DNA from: Chitinophaga sp. CF118
Lineage (GTDB): Bacteria > Bacteroidota > Bacteroidia > Chitinophagales > Chitinophagaceae
Length of the DNA stretch: 64,000 nucleotides
NCBI RefSeq assembly: GCF_900112615.1
Contig: NZ_FOMK01000004.1
Location: 62,001-126,000, forward strand
Reading direction: 5' to 3'
Shown: positions 55,096 to 64,000 of the stretch, one piece after another
Numbering within the stretch: position 1 is the stretch's first letter
Layout: each line of letters starts with the position of its first letter
Notes under the pieces: model-generated
Told to the model about the DNA's origin: nothing
Databases searched by the model: none
What the model saw: only the letters and a program-made list of their open reading frames with translations
Position numbers and translations under genes: made by a program

Positions 55096-55132
55096 AAAAA
55101 AGCTTTAGATATAACCTAAAGCTTTTTTGGTA
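55094..55132. terminator. Intrinsic terminator of the Atu4866-like gene
   Basis: Perfect 15-bp arms ACCAAAAAAGCTTTA / TAAAGCTTTTTTGGT around a 9-base loop, 2 bases after the stop of the minus-strand gene at 55135; T-rich on both ends. Confidence 0.85.
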
Positions 55133-55134
55133 AT

Positions 55135-55383
55135 TTATTTATTTTCCCGGTAGAAGATATACCCTCCGTGATAAAGAGTATCATCGCCTTTGAAATCTCC
55201 TGTGGCTGTGAATCCTGTATCATCCCAATACATAATATGATCACCTTTTACTTCATAACGTCCGGTGTATGCACTTTTCTTAGTTCCACGGGCTTCATCA
55301 TATTTTCCGTTGGGCAATAGTTCCTGCCTGATATAGCCGTCGGCAGTTACCCACATACCAACGTATTTGTGTTGCTGTTCCAT
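55135..55383 (-). CDS. Atu4866-like small protein
   Basis: About 82 residues from ATG 55383 (a TTG at 55404 keeps the frame open). The sequence YVGMWVTADGYIRQELLPNG-KYDEARGTKKSAYTGRYEV, then WDDTGFTATGDF and LYHGGYIFYRE, matches the Atu4866 family of small beta-barrel proteins. No signal peptide. Function unknown. Confidence 0.85.
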   Translation of the reverse strand: MEQQHKYVGMWVTADGYIRQELLPNGKYDEARGTKKSAYTGRYEVKGDHIMYWDDTGFTATGDFKGDDTLYHGGYIFYRENK

Positions 55384-55468
55384 AAGAATTATTTTATAAT
55401 TCAAAGGTACATATGGAGTGAAGCAGATGTTTTATAGATTTCAAACAGATTGTTGTATAATTCAAACA

Positions 55469-56365
55469 TTATTTATGCAGGCCCTTCCCACGCAGGTATG
55501 CAAGCAATGCAGCCGGCCTGTCCGTCTGGATAACAGTAAATCCTTTGTCCAGCAACCATTGCCAGCTATCTTTTATATTTCCGTCATCTACAGCCATATC
55601 ATCATAATGACCTCCATTCAAACTTGCCCATAAAGCATTCACCCATACTCTGGAACCTTTTTGTTTAATAGTGTTCAACTGAGATAAAATAGCTGAGGTA
55701 TCACTCTTAAAGATCAGCTCAAAAGCCGTTGGTTTTATCTGTTCTTCAAAATCATGGATCATATTTAATGCAGCACTATCATCCAGTTGTACCATTGACA
55801 TATAATGGATCTTATTTAGCACACCGGAATAATCGGTCTTTACTTTAGCAGCAGAAAGAAAATAACCTTTGAAGATAGCCTGATGTACGGTCCCTGTTTT
55901 CTCAAGCACAGCATAAGCTTCATTCATATAGTCATAACATTTATCCAGGTTTACCATTACCTTACCTTTTGCGGCCAGCATAGCTTCTTCCAATGTAGGA
56001 ATCCTGTGATGCGTAGGAATACCCAGTCCATTTCGCAGATAAAATGTTTTCAGGGAATCCAGTGTATAATCTTTCACGCGTCCTTTACCAGTAGTGGTGC
56101 GGTCTATCTTATCATCGTGCATAATTACCAGTTGCCCATCTGCCGTTTTCTGAACATCGATTTCTACGATATCTACTCCCATGTCAATAGCATACCGGAT
56201 TGCTGCAATGGAATTTTCCGGAGCATTCCGCCAGTCGCCCCGGTGTGCAGCAACAAGAATATCTTTTCCTAAAGGATTTTCAAATTTGCTGATGATCGCA
56301 TTCACCTGTTGCCCAAAGCCCGAAATAGTGATCAGCAATAATAAAAATGGAAGCAGCTTTTTCAT
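55469..56365 (-). CDS. Glycerophosphodiester phosphodiesterase (GDPD)
   Basis: 298 residues with a signal peptide (..ITISGFGQQ). Catalytic features: ILVAAHRGDWRNAPENSIAA (HRG, Asn-Glu), VDIVEIDVQKTADGQLVIMH-DDKIDRTT (EID.. and HDD metal/catalytic block). GDPDs hydrolyse glycerophosphodiesters to glycerol-3-phosphate and an alcohol. Secreted or periplasmic. It is the third gene of a sigma/FecR/SusC/SusD locus (4 bases from the SusD stop), which suggests it acts on the imported or bound substrate. Confidence 0.92.
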   Translation of the reverse strand: MKKLLPFLLLLITISGFGQQVNAIISKFENPLGKDILVAAHRGDWRNAPENSIAAIRYAIDMGVDIVEIDVQKTADGQLVIMHDDKIDRTTTGKGRVKDYTLDSLKTFYLRNGLGIPTHHRIPTLEEAMLAAKGKVMVNLDKCYDYMNEAYAVLEKTGTVHQAIFKGYFLSAAKVKTDYSGVLNKIHYMSMVQLDDSAALNMIHDFEEQIKPTAFELIFKSDTSAILSQLNTIKQKGSRVWVNALWASLNGGHYDDMAVDDGNIKDSWQWLLDKGFTVIQTDRPAALLAYLRGKGLHK

Positions 56366-56369
56366 ATAA

Positions 56370-57779
56370 TCAGTTATAGTCTTTGTTTTGTTTAATAGAT
56401 GGATCCGTATCTATCTGACCTTGTGGTACGGGCATTAAAAGATTATGGTTATCGATGGTTGTTAAAATACCGTTATCGCTAAACCACTTATTCATCACAG
56501 AAACAGCCGTGCCAGTGCGAACAAGGTCAAACCAGCGCTGCCCCTCTCCTATCAGTTCCAGTCTTCTTTCCAATGCAATAGCAGAACGGAGATCATCTTG
56601 TGTAAGTGCTGTTGTACCTGGCAGACCGGCTCTTACTCTCACAGAATCAATATAAGGTATTGCAGCAACTGTATTGTTCAATTCATTTTCTGTTTCTGCC
56701 AGCATGAGTAATACATCCGCATAACGTAATATCACCACATCGCTGCCCCCATCCGTAATTACTGTTGTTGGTTGTGAAAGTTTTTTGCAATAAGGGATAC
56801 CGGCGGCTGTTACATCAATGTAGCTGCCTTTTCGTTTATCTGTTGCAGTATAAAGGTTGTACAAGCTTTTTGTTGGCAGATTATGTCCTTTTGCACCGGA
56901 TTGTGTACCGGAGGGACTAAACTGCTGAAACATAGTACTGCCTTCAGTATTTCCATTCAAACCGGATGCAAACTGCACGGCAAATATTATCTCTGCATTG
57001 TTTTCATTAGCGATACTGAATACATCTGTGGTATTAGTCATTAACCGGTGCCTGCCAGAATTCACTACTGCTGTTAACTGTATTTTTGCATTTGTATAAT
57101 CTTTTAAGGTCAGGTATACCTTTCCAAGCAGCGCCTGTGCTGCGGTTTTTATTACCTTACCAGATTGCGCGGAAGAAACCGGTAACTCATCTATTGCCTC
57201 TGTCAGGTCTTTTATAATCTGAGTATATACATCGGCAGAAGGTGTACGTCCTTGTCCGAAATATACATTAGGATCTGTTGTTTCTTTTAGTGCCAGTGGT
57301 ACATCTCCATATAATCTTACAAGATTGAAATACAGCAATGCGCGGATAAATTTCATTTCTCCCTTGCGGGCCTCTTTTGTGGTGGCTACATTGTAAGAAA
57401 TATTCTCTATACGGTTCAATACCACATTTGCTTTCTGAATAGCCTTATATGAATCCTGCCATGTAGATGCGATGATACCGTTGGAAGCAATCAGCGTAAA
57501 CTGGTCCAGCTGTCCGTAAATCCCATCATCATTAGCAGGTACTTCATCATAGGTATTATCTGAAGGGATTTCGGCGATAGCCGGCATAAATAAACCGTAT
57601 AATCCATTGAACTGTAAATTGGCATATACAGCATTCACATATTCTTCCACCTCTGTTTCATTGCTGAGGAAATTGCCAGCTTCTTTTTCTGTAGTAGGGT
57701 CCTGCATCAGTTGTTTTGTACAGGAACTTAATATGAATAACAATCCCAGCACAGGAATAATAACGCTTCTCTTTTTCAT
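56370..57779 (-). CDS. SusD/RagB-family lipoprotein
   Basis: 469 residues. Lipoprotein leader ILSSC (SCTKQLMQDPTTEKEAGNFL). SusD-like TPR helices and pocket segments: EVEEYVNAVYANLQFNGLYGL, ATKEARKGEMKFIRALLYFN-LVRLYGDVPL (the family signature), RYADVLLMLAETENELN and ALERRLELIGEGQRWFDLVR. Ligand-binding lid of the SusC complex. Located between SusC and GDPD genes on the same strand. Confidence 0.93.
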   Translation of the reverse strand: MKKRSVIIPVLGLLFILSSCTKQLMQDPTTEKEAGNFLSNETEVEEYVNAVYANLQFNGLYGLFMPAIAEIPSDNTYDEVPANDDGIYGQLDQFTLIASNGIIASTWQDSYKAIQKANVVLNRIENISYNVATTKEARKGEMKFIRALLYFNLVRLYGDVPLALKETTDPNVYFGQGRTPSADVYTQIIKDLTEAIDELPVSSAQSGKVIKTAAQALLGKVYLTLKDYTNAKIQLTAVVNSGRHRLMTNTTDVFSIANENNAEIIFAVQFASGLNGNTEGSTMFQQFSPSGTQSGAKGHNLPTKSLYNLYTATDKRKGSYIDVTAAGIPYCKKLSQPTTVITDGGSDVVILRYADVLLMLAETENELNNTVAAIPYIDSVRVRAGLPGTTALTQDDLRSAIALERRLELIGEGQRWFDLVRTGTAVSVMNKWFSDNGILTTIDNHNLLMPVPQGQIDTDPSIKQNKDYN

Positions 57780-57797
57780 GATAGATAATTAAACAGT

Positions 57798-60700
57798 TTA
57801 AAAAGTTACATTAAACCCGATGATGAATGATTTTGCTACAGGGTAATTGGCCATTGACAATCCATTCGTCAGCACATTATCTGTAGAAGTAGCATCCGGA
57901 TTATATCCCCTGAAATCTGTAATGGTAAACAGGTTATTGGCGGTAACATAAATCCTTGCTGCCGACATCTTAACTCTGGAAGCCCATGATGCAGGAAGTG
58001 AATATGCCAGTTGCAGATTACGCAAACGGAGATAATCGGCATTCTTAAAGAACATATTGGATGCGCGGGTTAATTTCCTTGCGCTGGATAAATTACCGAG
58101 ATTTGGCTGAGCCAGGAAACCGTCAGGATTATCAACAGGATGATAGCGGTGATCGTAGTAATATTTACTGGGAACGGAAAAGCCTTCGCCGGATTCGTCA
58201 AACAAAGCAATCTGTCTGTCGTATGTCTTTCTGCCCTGGATACCCTGTAGTGCAAAACTTAATTCAAATCCTTTGTAAGAGAAATTGCTTGAAAAACCAT
58301 AAGTGAATTTGGGATTATAGGTACCAAACCCCATACGATCGTCTGTGTCGATTTTACCATCATGGGTAATGTCTTCTACTTTATAATCGCCGGTGAGTGT
58401 ACCAGCCATATGAGGACTGTTATCGATCTCTGCCTGAGTTTTATATACGCCAGTCACTTTGTATCCATATAGTTCTGCAACAGGCCCCCCTACCTTAGTT
58501 CGGAAATTGCTCTCTGATCCGGTAATGATCTGTTTCTGGCCCGGAGCCAATGCCTGCACTTCATTCCTGTTAGTGGCCAGGTTCCCGCTGAAACTCCATT
58601 TTACAGAACCAAGCGCAATATCAGTACCTGATAATTCTATTTCGAAACCGGAATTCTTTACTTTCCCTATGTTCTGGATAGAGGTGCTGAAGCCTGACTG
58701 ATCTGGCACCGGCACATTTAATAACAGATCTTTTGTAATTGAATTATAGTAGTCTGCCGTTACATTGAATTTATTCCATAGGCCCAGGTCTATACCCAGG
58801 TTAGAAGAAGTTTTTGTTTCCCATGAAAGATTGGGATTAGGTGTAGTTGTAGCTACGAACCCTGCTGCCAGCGCATTACCATATACATAATTGGAGGAAT
58901 TGACCAGCGCTTTGGAACTATAGGAACCGATCTGGTTGTTGCCCGACTGTCCGTAGGTAGCACGTATCTTAGCAAAGGAAACTACATTTGATTCAGGAAA
59001 GAAATTTTCTTTACTTAATATCCAGCCTGCCGTTACGGAAGGGAAATTTCCCCATTTCCTGTCATTACCAAAACGGGAAGAACCATCTCTTCTTATGGTA
59101 GCAGATAACAGGTATTTATCCATGTAAGCATATTGCGCACGGGCCAGGTAAGAGATCTGTACCCAGGTATACCGGGAAGCAGTAACATTAAATGCACTGG
59201 CTCCACCGATGTTGATAATATTATTATCTGCAATACCAGAGCCTGTCACCACTGTAGCTGATCCTGTTTCTTTCTGAAATGTGTATCCTGCCAGTACATC
59301 AAGATCATGATGTCCCCAGTTTTTTGTGTAGTTCAATGTATTCTCCCAAAGGTAATTAACATTGAAGTTTTTTGTTTCAGTAGCAATAGCAGGTTTGGGA
59401 GCTGCACCTCTGTACTGTCCTATATCAGAGGGGTTATAAAAATCAAACATGTTACTGATAATATCTCCACCCACCAGTGTTTTTAATTTCAATCCATTCA
59501 GTACTTTAAAAGACATATAACCATTACCGAATGTTCTGTAAAAGTCCCTCTTGTTTTTAATCTTCTTTGCCAGCGCTACTGCATTTTCGCCCAGTGCTCC
59601 ATCTTCGGGTGTGTTGGCAATGATCTGTTTGCTGATAGCCAGTGAACCGTCTGCATTATAAGGACTAAAAAAAGGATACATGATATAGACATCTGCTATC
59701 GGATCATTGGACCAGTTGGTATTATTTTCAAAATAGTTCTGTGTGTTATAGGAAGGGTTGATACTTACACCCATATCAAAGCGGTCGGATAATTTTGTAT
59801 CCAGTTTTATGGTACCACTATAACGTTTTAATCCATTGTTTATAACAATGCCCTGCTGGTTGAAATAGTTGCCAGCCACATAATAGTTTGTTTTAGCAGA
59901 ACCACCGGAAATAGCCAGGTTATAACTGCTGATTTGTCCTTTTCTGAACACCTCATCCTGCCAGTTGGTATTTGTAAGGCCCTGCTCACCATCCAGGTAA
60001 GGTTGCAGATAATTAAGCCGCAGATCCCTCAGGCTTGCACCTTTTGATATACGGGTTGCTCTGTCATCATTAATACTTCTGTTTGCCGGATTTTTTGACA
60101 CATAGCCCCAGTCTCTCGCCTCAGTAAAAAAGGTAGCCGCTTCATAAGCATTAACATACTTCACCCTGTCGGAGCGCTCCTGTGTACCTGTATAAATATC
60201 TACAGATACTTTAAACTGATCGGACTTCCCTTTTTTAGTTGTAACCAGGATTACGCCGTTAGCAGCCCTGGAACCATAGATAGCCGCAGAAGCCGGATCT
60301 TTAAGGATATCCACAGATTCAATATCCTGTGGATTGATGGAATTAAAAGAAGATCCTTCTGATAAAGGAAATCCATCTACCACGATCAGCGGATTTCTGC
60401 CTGCGGTTAATGTTCCTATACCACGGATTACGATCTGCGGGTCTGTACCTGGTTGTGCAGAAGCATCATTGATAACCACGCCCGCAGCTTTTCCAACCAG
60501 TTGTTGTGCAAAACTGCTCCCACCGTATCGGCTCAGTTCTTTTGACTTTACCTGTGAGATTACACCGGTCACCTTCATCCGGGATTGTTGTCCGTAGCCG
60601 ATCACCACTACATCACTCAATGCTTTTGTAGACACGTTCATTCTTACCAGCAATGAATTATTATCACTTTCATTGATCAGGTAACTATTGGAAACATATT

Positions 60701-61025
60701 TTTCATACCCTACAGCAGTAAACAGGAAGTCATATTTACCTCCTACGGTTAAGTGATCGAAAGTATAGATCCCTTTTTCATTAGTAATTGTAACCTTTGT
60801 AATTTTACTACCTGTTTCGTTCATCTGTACGGTAACGCCAGGCATGCTCTCTCCTTTTTCATTCACTACCATCCCCTTTATCCGGGCTGTTTGCTGTGCA
60901 TGTACAGTAAGATTCAACAACAGTATGCAGGCAGATATATACCCTATGAACTGCCGGAAAAATTTGTGATGTTGCTTTTGCATTTTCTGTTTATTTTTTG
61001 ACAATAGGTTTCCCGTACTGCCCAT
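57798..61025 (-). CDS. SusC/RagA-family TonB-dependent transporter
   Basis: 1075 residues; an internal ATG at 60983 (MQKQHHKFF..) gives a more standard signal peptide (ISACILLLNLTVHAQQ) and may be the true start. It has an N-terminal carboxypeptidase-regulatory-like domain (RIKGMVVNEKGESMPGVTVQ), the plug (VVVIGYGQQSRMKVTGVISQ, FAQQLVGKAAGVVINDASAQPG, NPLIVVDGFPLSEG, ESVDILKDPASAAIYGSRAA) and a barrel ending FIIGFNVTF. It lacks the STN signalling domain normally needed for direct control by FecR. Part of the sigma/FecR locus. Confidence 0.95.
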   Translation of the reverse strand: MGSTGNLLSKNKQKMQKQHHKFFRQFIGYISACILLLNLTVHAQQTARIKGMVVNEKGESMPGVTVQMNETGSKITKVTITNEKGIYTFDHLTVGGKYDFLFTAVGYEKYVSNSYLINESDNNSLLVRMNVSTKALSDVVVIGYGQQSRMKVTGVISQVKSKELSRYGGSSFAQQLVGKAAGVVINDASAQPGTDPQIVIRGIGTLTAGRNPLIVVDGFPLSEGSSFNSINPQDIESVDILKDPASAAIYGSRAANGVILVTTKKGKSDQFKVSVDIYTGTQERSDRVKYVNAYEAATFFTEARDWGYVSKNPANRSINDDRATRISKGASLRDLRLNYLQPYLDGEQGLTNTNWQDEVFRKGQISSYNLAISGGSAKTNYYVAGNYFNQQGIVINNGLKRYSGTIKLDTKLSDRFDMGVSINPSYNTQNYFENNTNWSNDPIADVYIMYPFFSPYNADGSLAISKQIIANTPEDGALGENAVALAKKIKNKRDFYRTFGNGYMSFKVLNGLKLKTLVGGDIISNMFDFYNPSDIGQYRGAAPKPAIATETKNFNVNYLWENTLNYTKNWGHHDLDVLAGYTFQKETGSATVVTGSGIADNNIINIGGASAFNVTASRYTWVQISYLARAQYAYMDKYLLSATIRRDGSSRFGNDRKWGNFPSVTAGWILSKENFFPESNVVSFAKIRATYGQSGNNQIGSYSSKALVNSSNYVYGNALAAGFVATTTPNPNLSWETKTSSNLGIDLGLWNKFNVTADYYNSITKDLLLNVPVPDQSGFSTSIQNIGKVKNSGFEIELSGTDIALGSVKWSFSGNLATNRNEVQALAPGQKQIITGSESNFRTKVGGPVAELYGYKVTGVYKTQAEIDNSPHMAGTLTGDYKVEDITHDGKIDTDDRMGFGTYNPKFTYGFSSNFSYKGFELSFALQGIQGRKTYDRQIALFDESGEGFSVPSKYYYDHRYHPVDNPDGFLAQPNLGNLSSARKLTRASNMFFKNADYLRLRNLQLAYSLPASWASRVKMSAARIYVTANNLFTITDFRGYNPDATSTDNVLTNGLSMANYPVAKSFIIGFNVTF

Positions 61026-61058
61026 TGGACAGTATCAGTTTATCTTATAAATCCGGAT

Positions 61059-62093
61059 TTATTTTTGTTTACTGATGATTATTCTCTCCCCTTCTTTTTT
61101 GAATGTAAGATCATTCATATTACATATAGCCGATAATATTGTCTGCAGGGAATCGGACTTCTCAAAAGAGCCGGTAAATGACAATCTCTCAATAGCTGCA
61201 GTATCCATTTCAATTTGTACTTTATAGTATGTCCCTAACTGTGCGAATACATCCTCTAAGTCTGTTTTATTAAACGACATGGTGATGATATGCTGATTGG
61301 CAACAGTTGTTTTCTTTACGCCCACGCCTATATTATCAAACTGCTGTACGTGATATTGTTTCAGTTCAGTGTTCACTACAAACTCCTGTCCCGGAGTCAG
61401 ATACATTTCTTTCATCACCATCCCACTACCACGGGCGGCTTTTATCACTACTTTTCCTTCTAAAAGCGTCACAGATACTTTACCGGATTTTGCGGTACTC
61501 ACAGAGAATGCTGTACCAAGTGCAGTTGTAGTGAATCCTTTTGCAGTCACGCTAAACGGACGGTTGTTCTTTGCTACTTTAAAATAAGCAGTTCCTTCAA
61601 GTGTGATATTACGTTCCAGGCTATCAAACGATGGATAATAACAGATCATACTACCCGGTTGTAATTGTACAACAGAGCCATCAGATAAGTCGATCTTTTC
61701 TACATGACCGCCGTTATTAACATGCTGCAATAACTGCCGTACATCTGTTACATTCACTGCCAGACTATGCTTAAGCCGGGTGTTGTTACTGTATTGAAAA
61801 ATACCCCATCCTGCTACGATTATAATCATAGCGGCAGCAACCCATCTGGTCCATCTGTTAACAGACACTATTTTTACCGGTGTTATCTTTTCACGTAAAC
61901 CTGCCAGCACTTTATCCGCAGCAGCTTCGCTCAACAGCGTTTCACCTTTCTCTGCATGATTATCATATCCATGTTCCAGGTATTTCTTCCACGCACCTTC
62001 ATGATCATTCATATAGGTGAATAGCTGCAGTCTCTCGGTATCTGTGATAGTACCAGCCCAGAATTTTTCTATCAGATGTTGAATTGTTTCCAT
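61059..62093 (-). CDS. FecR-family anti-sigma factor
   Basis: 344 residues. N-terminal cytoplasmic part (about 1-75), one transmembrane segment (RWVAAAMIIIVAGWGIFQY, about 85-104), a FecR periplasmic domain (DGSVVQLQPGSMICYYPSFD, LEGTAYFKVAKNNRPFSV, TTALGTAFSVSTAKSGKVSV) and a C-terminal DUF4974/STN-like domain (MSFNKTDLEDVFAQLGTYYKVQ, LTFKKEGERIIISKQ). It binds and holds the ECF sigma factor of the next gene upstream until a signal arrives from the outer membrane. Confidence 0.93.
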   Translation of the reverse strand: METIQHLIEKFWAGTITDTERLQLFTYMNDHEGAWKKYLEHGYDNHAEKGETLLSEAAADKVLAGLREKITPVKIVSVNRWTRWVAAAMIIIVAGWGIFQYSNNTRLKHSLAVNVTDVRQLLQHVNNGGHVEKIDLSDGSVVQLQPGSMICYYPSFDSLERNITLEGTAYFKVAKNNRPFSVTAKGFTTTALGTAFSVSTAKSGKVSVTLLEGKVVIKAARGSGMVMKEMYLTPGQEFVVNTELKQYHVQQFDNIGVGVKKTTVANQHIITMSFNKTDLEDVFAQLGTYYKVQIEMDTAAIERLSFTGSFEKSDSLQTILSAICNMNDLTFKKEGERIIISKQK

Positions 62094-62159
62094 GATTCAA
62101 TTATAAATACTCCGGAAAGGAATAAATGGGGATGACTTTAATGTTACCAGATTGTTAAC

Positions 62160-62753
62160 TCAGTAAGTATCGAGGAAAATGATCAGCAGAGATAGGGTTG
62201 TAAGGCTGGTAGAGGTGTACTCTCCGCTTACGTATCGCTTAATAAAACGGGTAGACTGTTTGAGGTAATCTTTTACAGAGGGTACGGAGATCCCTACTAT
62301 TTCAGCCACTTCTTCATAGGGCTTTCCTTCCAGCCGGCATAGGCGGAATACTTCTTTTTTCCTCGCAGGTAAATGGTTAATAGCATCTTCTACTATAGAA
62401 AGCTGTATATCATATAATTCGTCATCGTCCTGTTCCTGGGGGATATCTTCGGGGTATTCATGCAATACAATGGCCGATTTTAATTGTTGTTTCAGATAAG
62501 TTGCGGCCTTATTATAACTCACTACAAAAAGCCATCCTGCCACAGATTTGTCCTTATGGATCTGCTCCCGGTTTTGCCAGAGCGCCAGAAACACCTCCTG
62601 TAAAATATCTTCTGCTGCCTCCGGCTGACGAACCATTTTAAAGATATTGGCATACACCGCCTGTTTGTACTGGTGGTACAACATTTCAAAGGCGGTTATA
62701 CTTCCACCGGAAAGATCATAAATTAAAGATATTTCTGTTCTGCCCCCCTCCAT
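62160..62753 (-). CDS. ECF sigma-70 factor
   Basis: About 197 residues from ATG 62753 (a TTG at 62762 is less likely). Region 2: FEMLYHQYKQAVYANIFKMVR-QPEAAEDILQEVFLALWQ, typical of ECF sigma factors; region 4: VEDAINHLPARKKEVFRLCRLEGKPYEEVAEIVG, with HTH. The Bacteroidota type of sigma used to drive SusCD loci. FecR, the anti-sigma gene, lies 67 bases downstream, so the two act as a regulatory pair. Confidence 0.95.
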   Translation of the reverse strand: MEGGRTEISLIYDLSGGSITAFEMLYHQYKQAVYANIFKMVRQPEAAEDILQEVFLALWQNREQIHKDKSVAGWLFVVSYNKAATYLKQQLKSAIVLHEYPEDIPQEQDDDELYDIQLSIVEDAINHLPARKKEVFRLCRLEGKPYEEVAEIVGISVPSVKDYLKQSTRFIKRYVSGEYTSTSLTTLSLLIIFLDTY

Positions 62754-62806
62754 ACCCTGCAAAAGTACATTTTGGATTTAGGGGTGCAGGTTAAGAAATT
62801 GTGAAT

Positions 62807-63970
62807 TCAGAGATTCTGCTCAATCAAGCGTTGCCAGTTAATAACTTCAATACCGTTGCTTCTTTTTTGTTCCTCATCACCACTATAAATAATATACCCT
62901 TTTTTTTCTCCACTTAATTCAAACCAGTATAAAATATTCTTAAAATAATCTGCATTCACCGTTTTCCCGGCTTTTATTTCTATAGGTAAAAGAGAGGTCC
63001 CGTTATCTATAATAAGATCAATTTCATGGCCCGTTCTATCCCTCCAGTAATATAAGTTAACCTGCTCGCCAGCATTAGTTCGTTTCTTTACAAGTTCTGA
63101 TATTATAAACGTTTCAAAAATACTCCCTTTTAAAGGATGATTTTTTAGCTGGTTAACATCATTAATCCCTAATAATGAACAAATCAACCCCGTATCGTAA
63201 AAATAAACTTTGGGTCTTTTAACCAGTGTTTTATTAAAATTCTTAAAATGTGGTTTAAGCAGAAATATAATAAAACTACTTTCCAAGATACTGATCCATG
63301 ATTGGACTGTTTTTGTATCTACTCCCGTTTCCACGGCAAGTGCAGCCATATTAAGTTCCTGACCTGTTCTTCCTGCCAATAACCTGATGAAACGTTCAAA
63401 TACAATCAAATCTGTGATGTTTTTTATTTGTCTTACATCACGATCTATATATGTACGCAAGTAGTTAGGAAACCAATCCATGGGAGGAATATGTCTATCA
63501 TGTATGGGTGGATAAAATCCATTTAGCATAATAGAGTTTTCGTCAGGTACTCCTTCACTTTTATCCCGGTATAGCTCAGAAAGACTGAAAGGCAAAAGGT
63601 ACAAATAAGCTACTCTTCCTGCCAAACTTTGAGTAATATTTTGCTGTAATAAAAAATTATTAGATCCTGTTAGTATAAATTGCCCCGCATCCTGCCTATC
63701 ATCCATAATTCCCTGAAGATAAGAGAACAATTCTGGCGTACGCTGTGCTTCATCTAGTATCGCCCCATTAGGATATCCGGCAAGAAAACCACGGGGATCT
63801 TCGATTGCAAATCTTCTGGTATCCGGATTTTCAAGTGATAAATATGGCTTGTGCTTAAATAGCTCCCTCACCAAAGTTGTTTTTCCAGATTGACGGGGTC
63901 CGGTAACCGCCACAGATTTGAATAAAGAAGCTAAATGAAGTATTTTGTTAGCAGCTGATCTCTGTATCAT
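62807..63970 (-). CDS. DUF4143 AAA-type ATPase
   Basis: 387 residues. N-terminal ATPase with Walker A GPRQSGKTTL and Walker B NGAILDEAQ; the middle part has an HTH-like region (MAALAVETGVDTKTVQSWISIL) and the C terminus a DUF4143 nuclease-like core (DRTGHEIDLIIDNG..LPIEIKAG), with E/D-x-K pattern of PD-(D/E)xK enzymes. These ATPases are common, sometimes mobile or stress-linked, with unknown substrates. It is upstream of the sigma gene, but the 44-base gap and different nature suggest separate transcription. Confidence 0.9.
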   Translation of the reverse strand: MIQRSAANKILHLASLFKSVAVTGPRQSGKTTLVRELFKHKPYLSLENPDTRRFAIEDPRGFLAGYPNGAILDEAQRTPELFSYLQGIMDDRQDAGQFILTGSNNFLLQQNITQSLAGRVAYLYLLPFSLSELYRDKSEGVPDENSIMLNGFYPPIHDRHIPPMDWFPNYLRTYIDRDVRQIKNITDLIVFERFIRLLAGRTGQELNMAALAVETGVDTKTVQSWISILESSFIIFLLKPHFKNFNKTLVKRPKVYFYDTGLICSLLGINDVNQLKNHPLKGSIFETFIISELVKKRTNAGEQVNLYYWRDRTGHEIDLIIDNGTSLLPIEIKAGKTVNADYFKNILYWFELSGEKKGYIIYSGDEEQKRSNGIEVINWQRLIEQNL

Positions 63971-64000
63971 ATAGCAAATTTACAGCGATTCGTGTAAAAT

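Noticed and set aside
1..64000. tRNA, rRNA or intact insertion sequence
   Set aside because: None seen; no transposase ORF, no paired IS ends with target duplications, and no cloverleaf-like sequence recognised.

Overview
The window looks like a chromosomal segment of a Bacteroidota bacterium of the Chitinophaga type. Evidence seen here: two SusC/SusD outer-membrane uptake pairs, one next to an ECF sigma factor and a FecR anti-sigma factor; many lipoproteins with a Cys just after a hydrophobic leader; Bacteroidota-type promoter boxes (TTG/TTTG, a gap of about 20 bases, then TAnnTTTG or TAnCTTCA); an AT-rich composition; and many secreted carbohydrate-active or lectin-like proteins. The taxonomic call is inference from gene content. 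No tRNA, rRNA, CRISPR array or complete insertion sequence was seen.

Layout. 1-8.3 kb: an incomplete gene, a YD-repeat-like lipoprotein, a caspase-like protease with a signal-peptide-like ORF just upstream in the same frame, a coupled membrane-protein pair, a DUF2071/SRPBCC pair, and a peptidoglycan amidase next to a membrane protein. 8.8-12.3 kb: a serine hydrolase, a DUF4142 lipoprotein and a DUF3095 cyclase-like protein; an apparently complete TPP riboswitch with terminator lies on the opposite strand with no gene to control. 12.3-18.8 kb: a GH39-like hydrolase, two small secreted or lectin-like proteins, and a TPR histidine kinase/LytTR regulator operon. 18.9-22.4 kb: a decayed rhamnogalacturonan-lyase-like gene, an NfeD/slipin operon, and a second copy of the YD-like lipoprotein with its promoter. 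22.6-28.1 kb: an amine oxidase/ThDP-decarboxylase operon and a metalloprotease with lectin repeats. 28.2-34.7 kb: SusD, SusC and a ROK regulator. 34.9-39.2 kb: housekeeping and regulatory genes (RNA methyltransferase, DUF4202, M15 peptidase, SDR, Crp-type regulator). 39.5-44.3 kb: two ricin-lectin-tailed secreted enzymes and a CrtI-like oxidoreductase. 44.8-46.5 kb: a three-gene operon of a tiny Cys-rich exported peptide, an anchored propeller-like protein and a MauE-like redox membrane protein. 46.5-55.4 kb: an orphan HigA-like regulator, a lipoprotein, YjbQ, phosphoglycerate mutase, SGNH hydrolase, DUF6340, AI-2E-family permease, LLM oxidoreductase and gene remnants. 55.5-64 kb: GDPD phosphodiesterase, SusD, SusC, FecR, ECF sigma, and a DUF4143 ATPase.

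Genes that probably work together: the sigma/FecR/SusC/SusD/GDPD locus as a regulated uptake-and-hydrolysis unit, perhaps for glycerophosphodiesters; ROK/SusC/SusD as a sugar-responsive uptake unit; amine oxidase plus ThDP enzyme as a possible amino acid to 2-oxo acid to aldehyde route; the kinase/regulator pair; and the Cys-peptide/propeller/MauE operon as a candidate uncharacterised envelope system.

The main non-coding items are the orphan TPP riboswitch (10.67-10.78 kb), two 141-142-bp elements with compensating terminal inverted repeats (49.58 and 52.86 kb), a 31-bp-arm palindrome (14.2 kb), and a short sequence shared just after two different terminators (39.4 and 48.2 kb).
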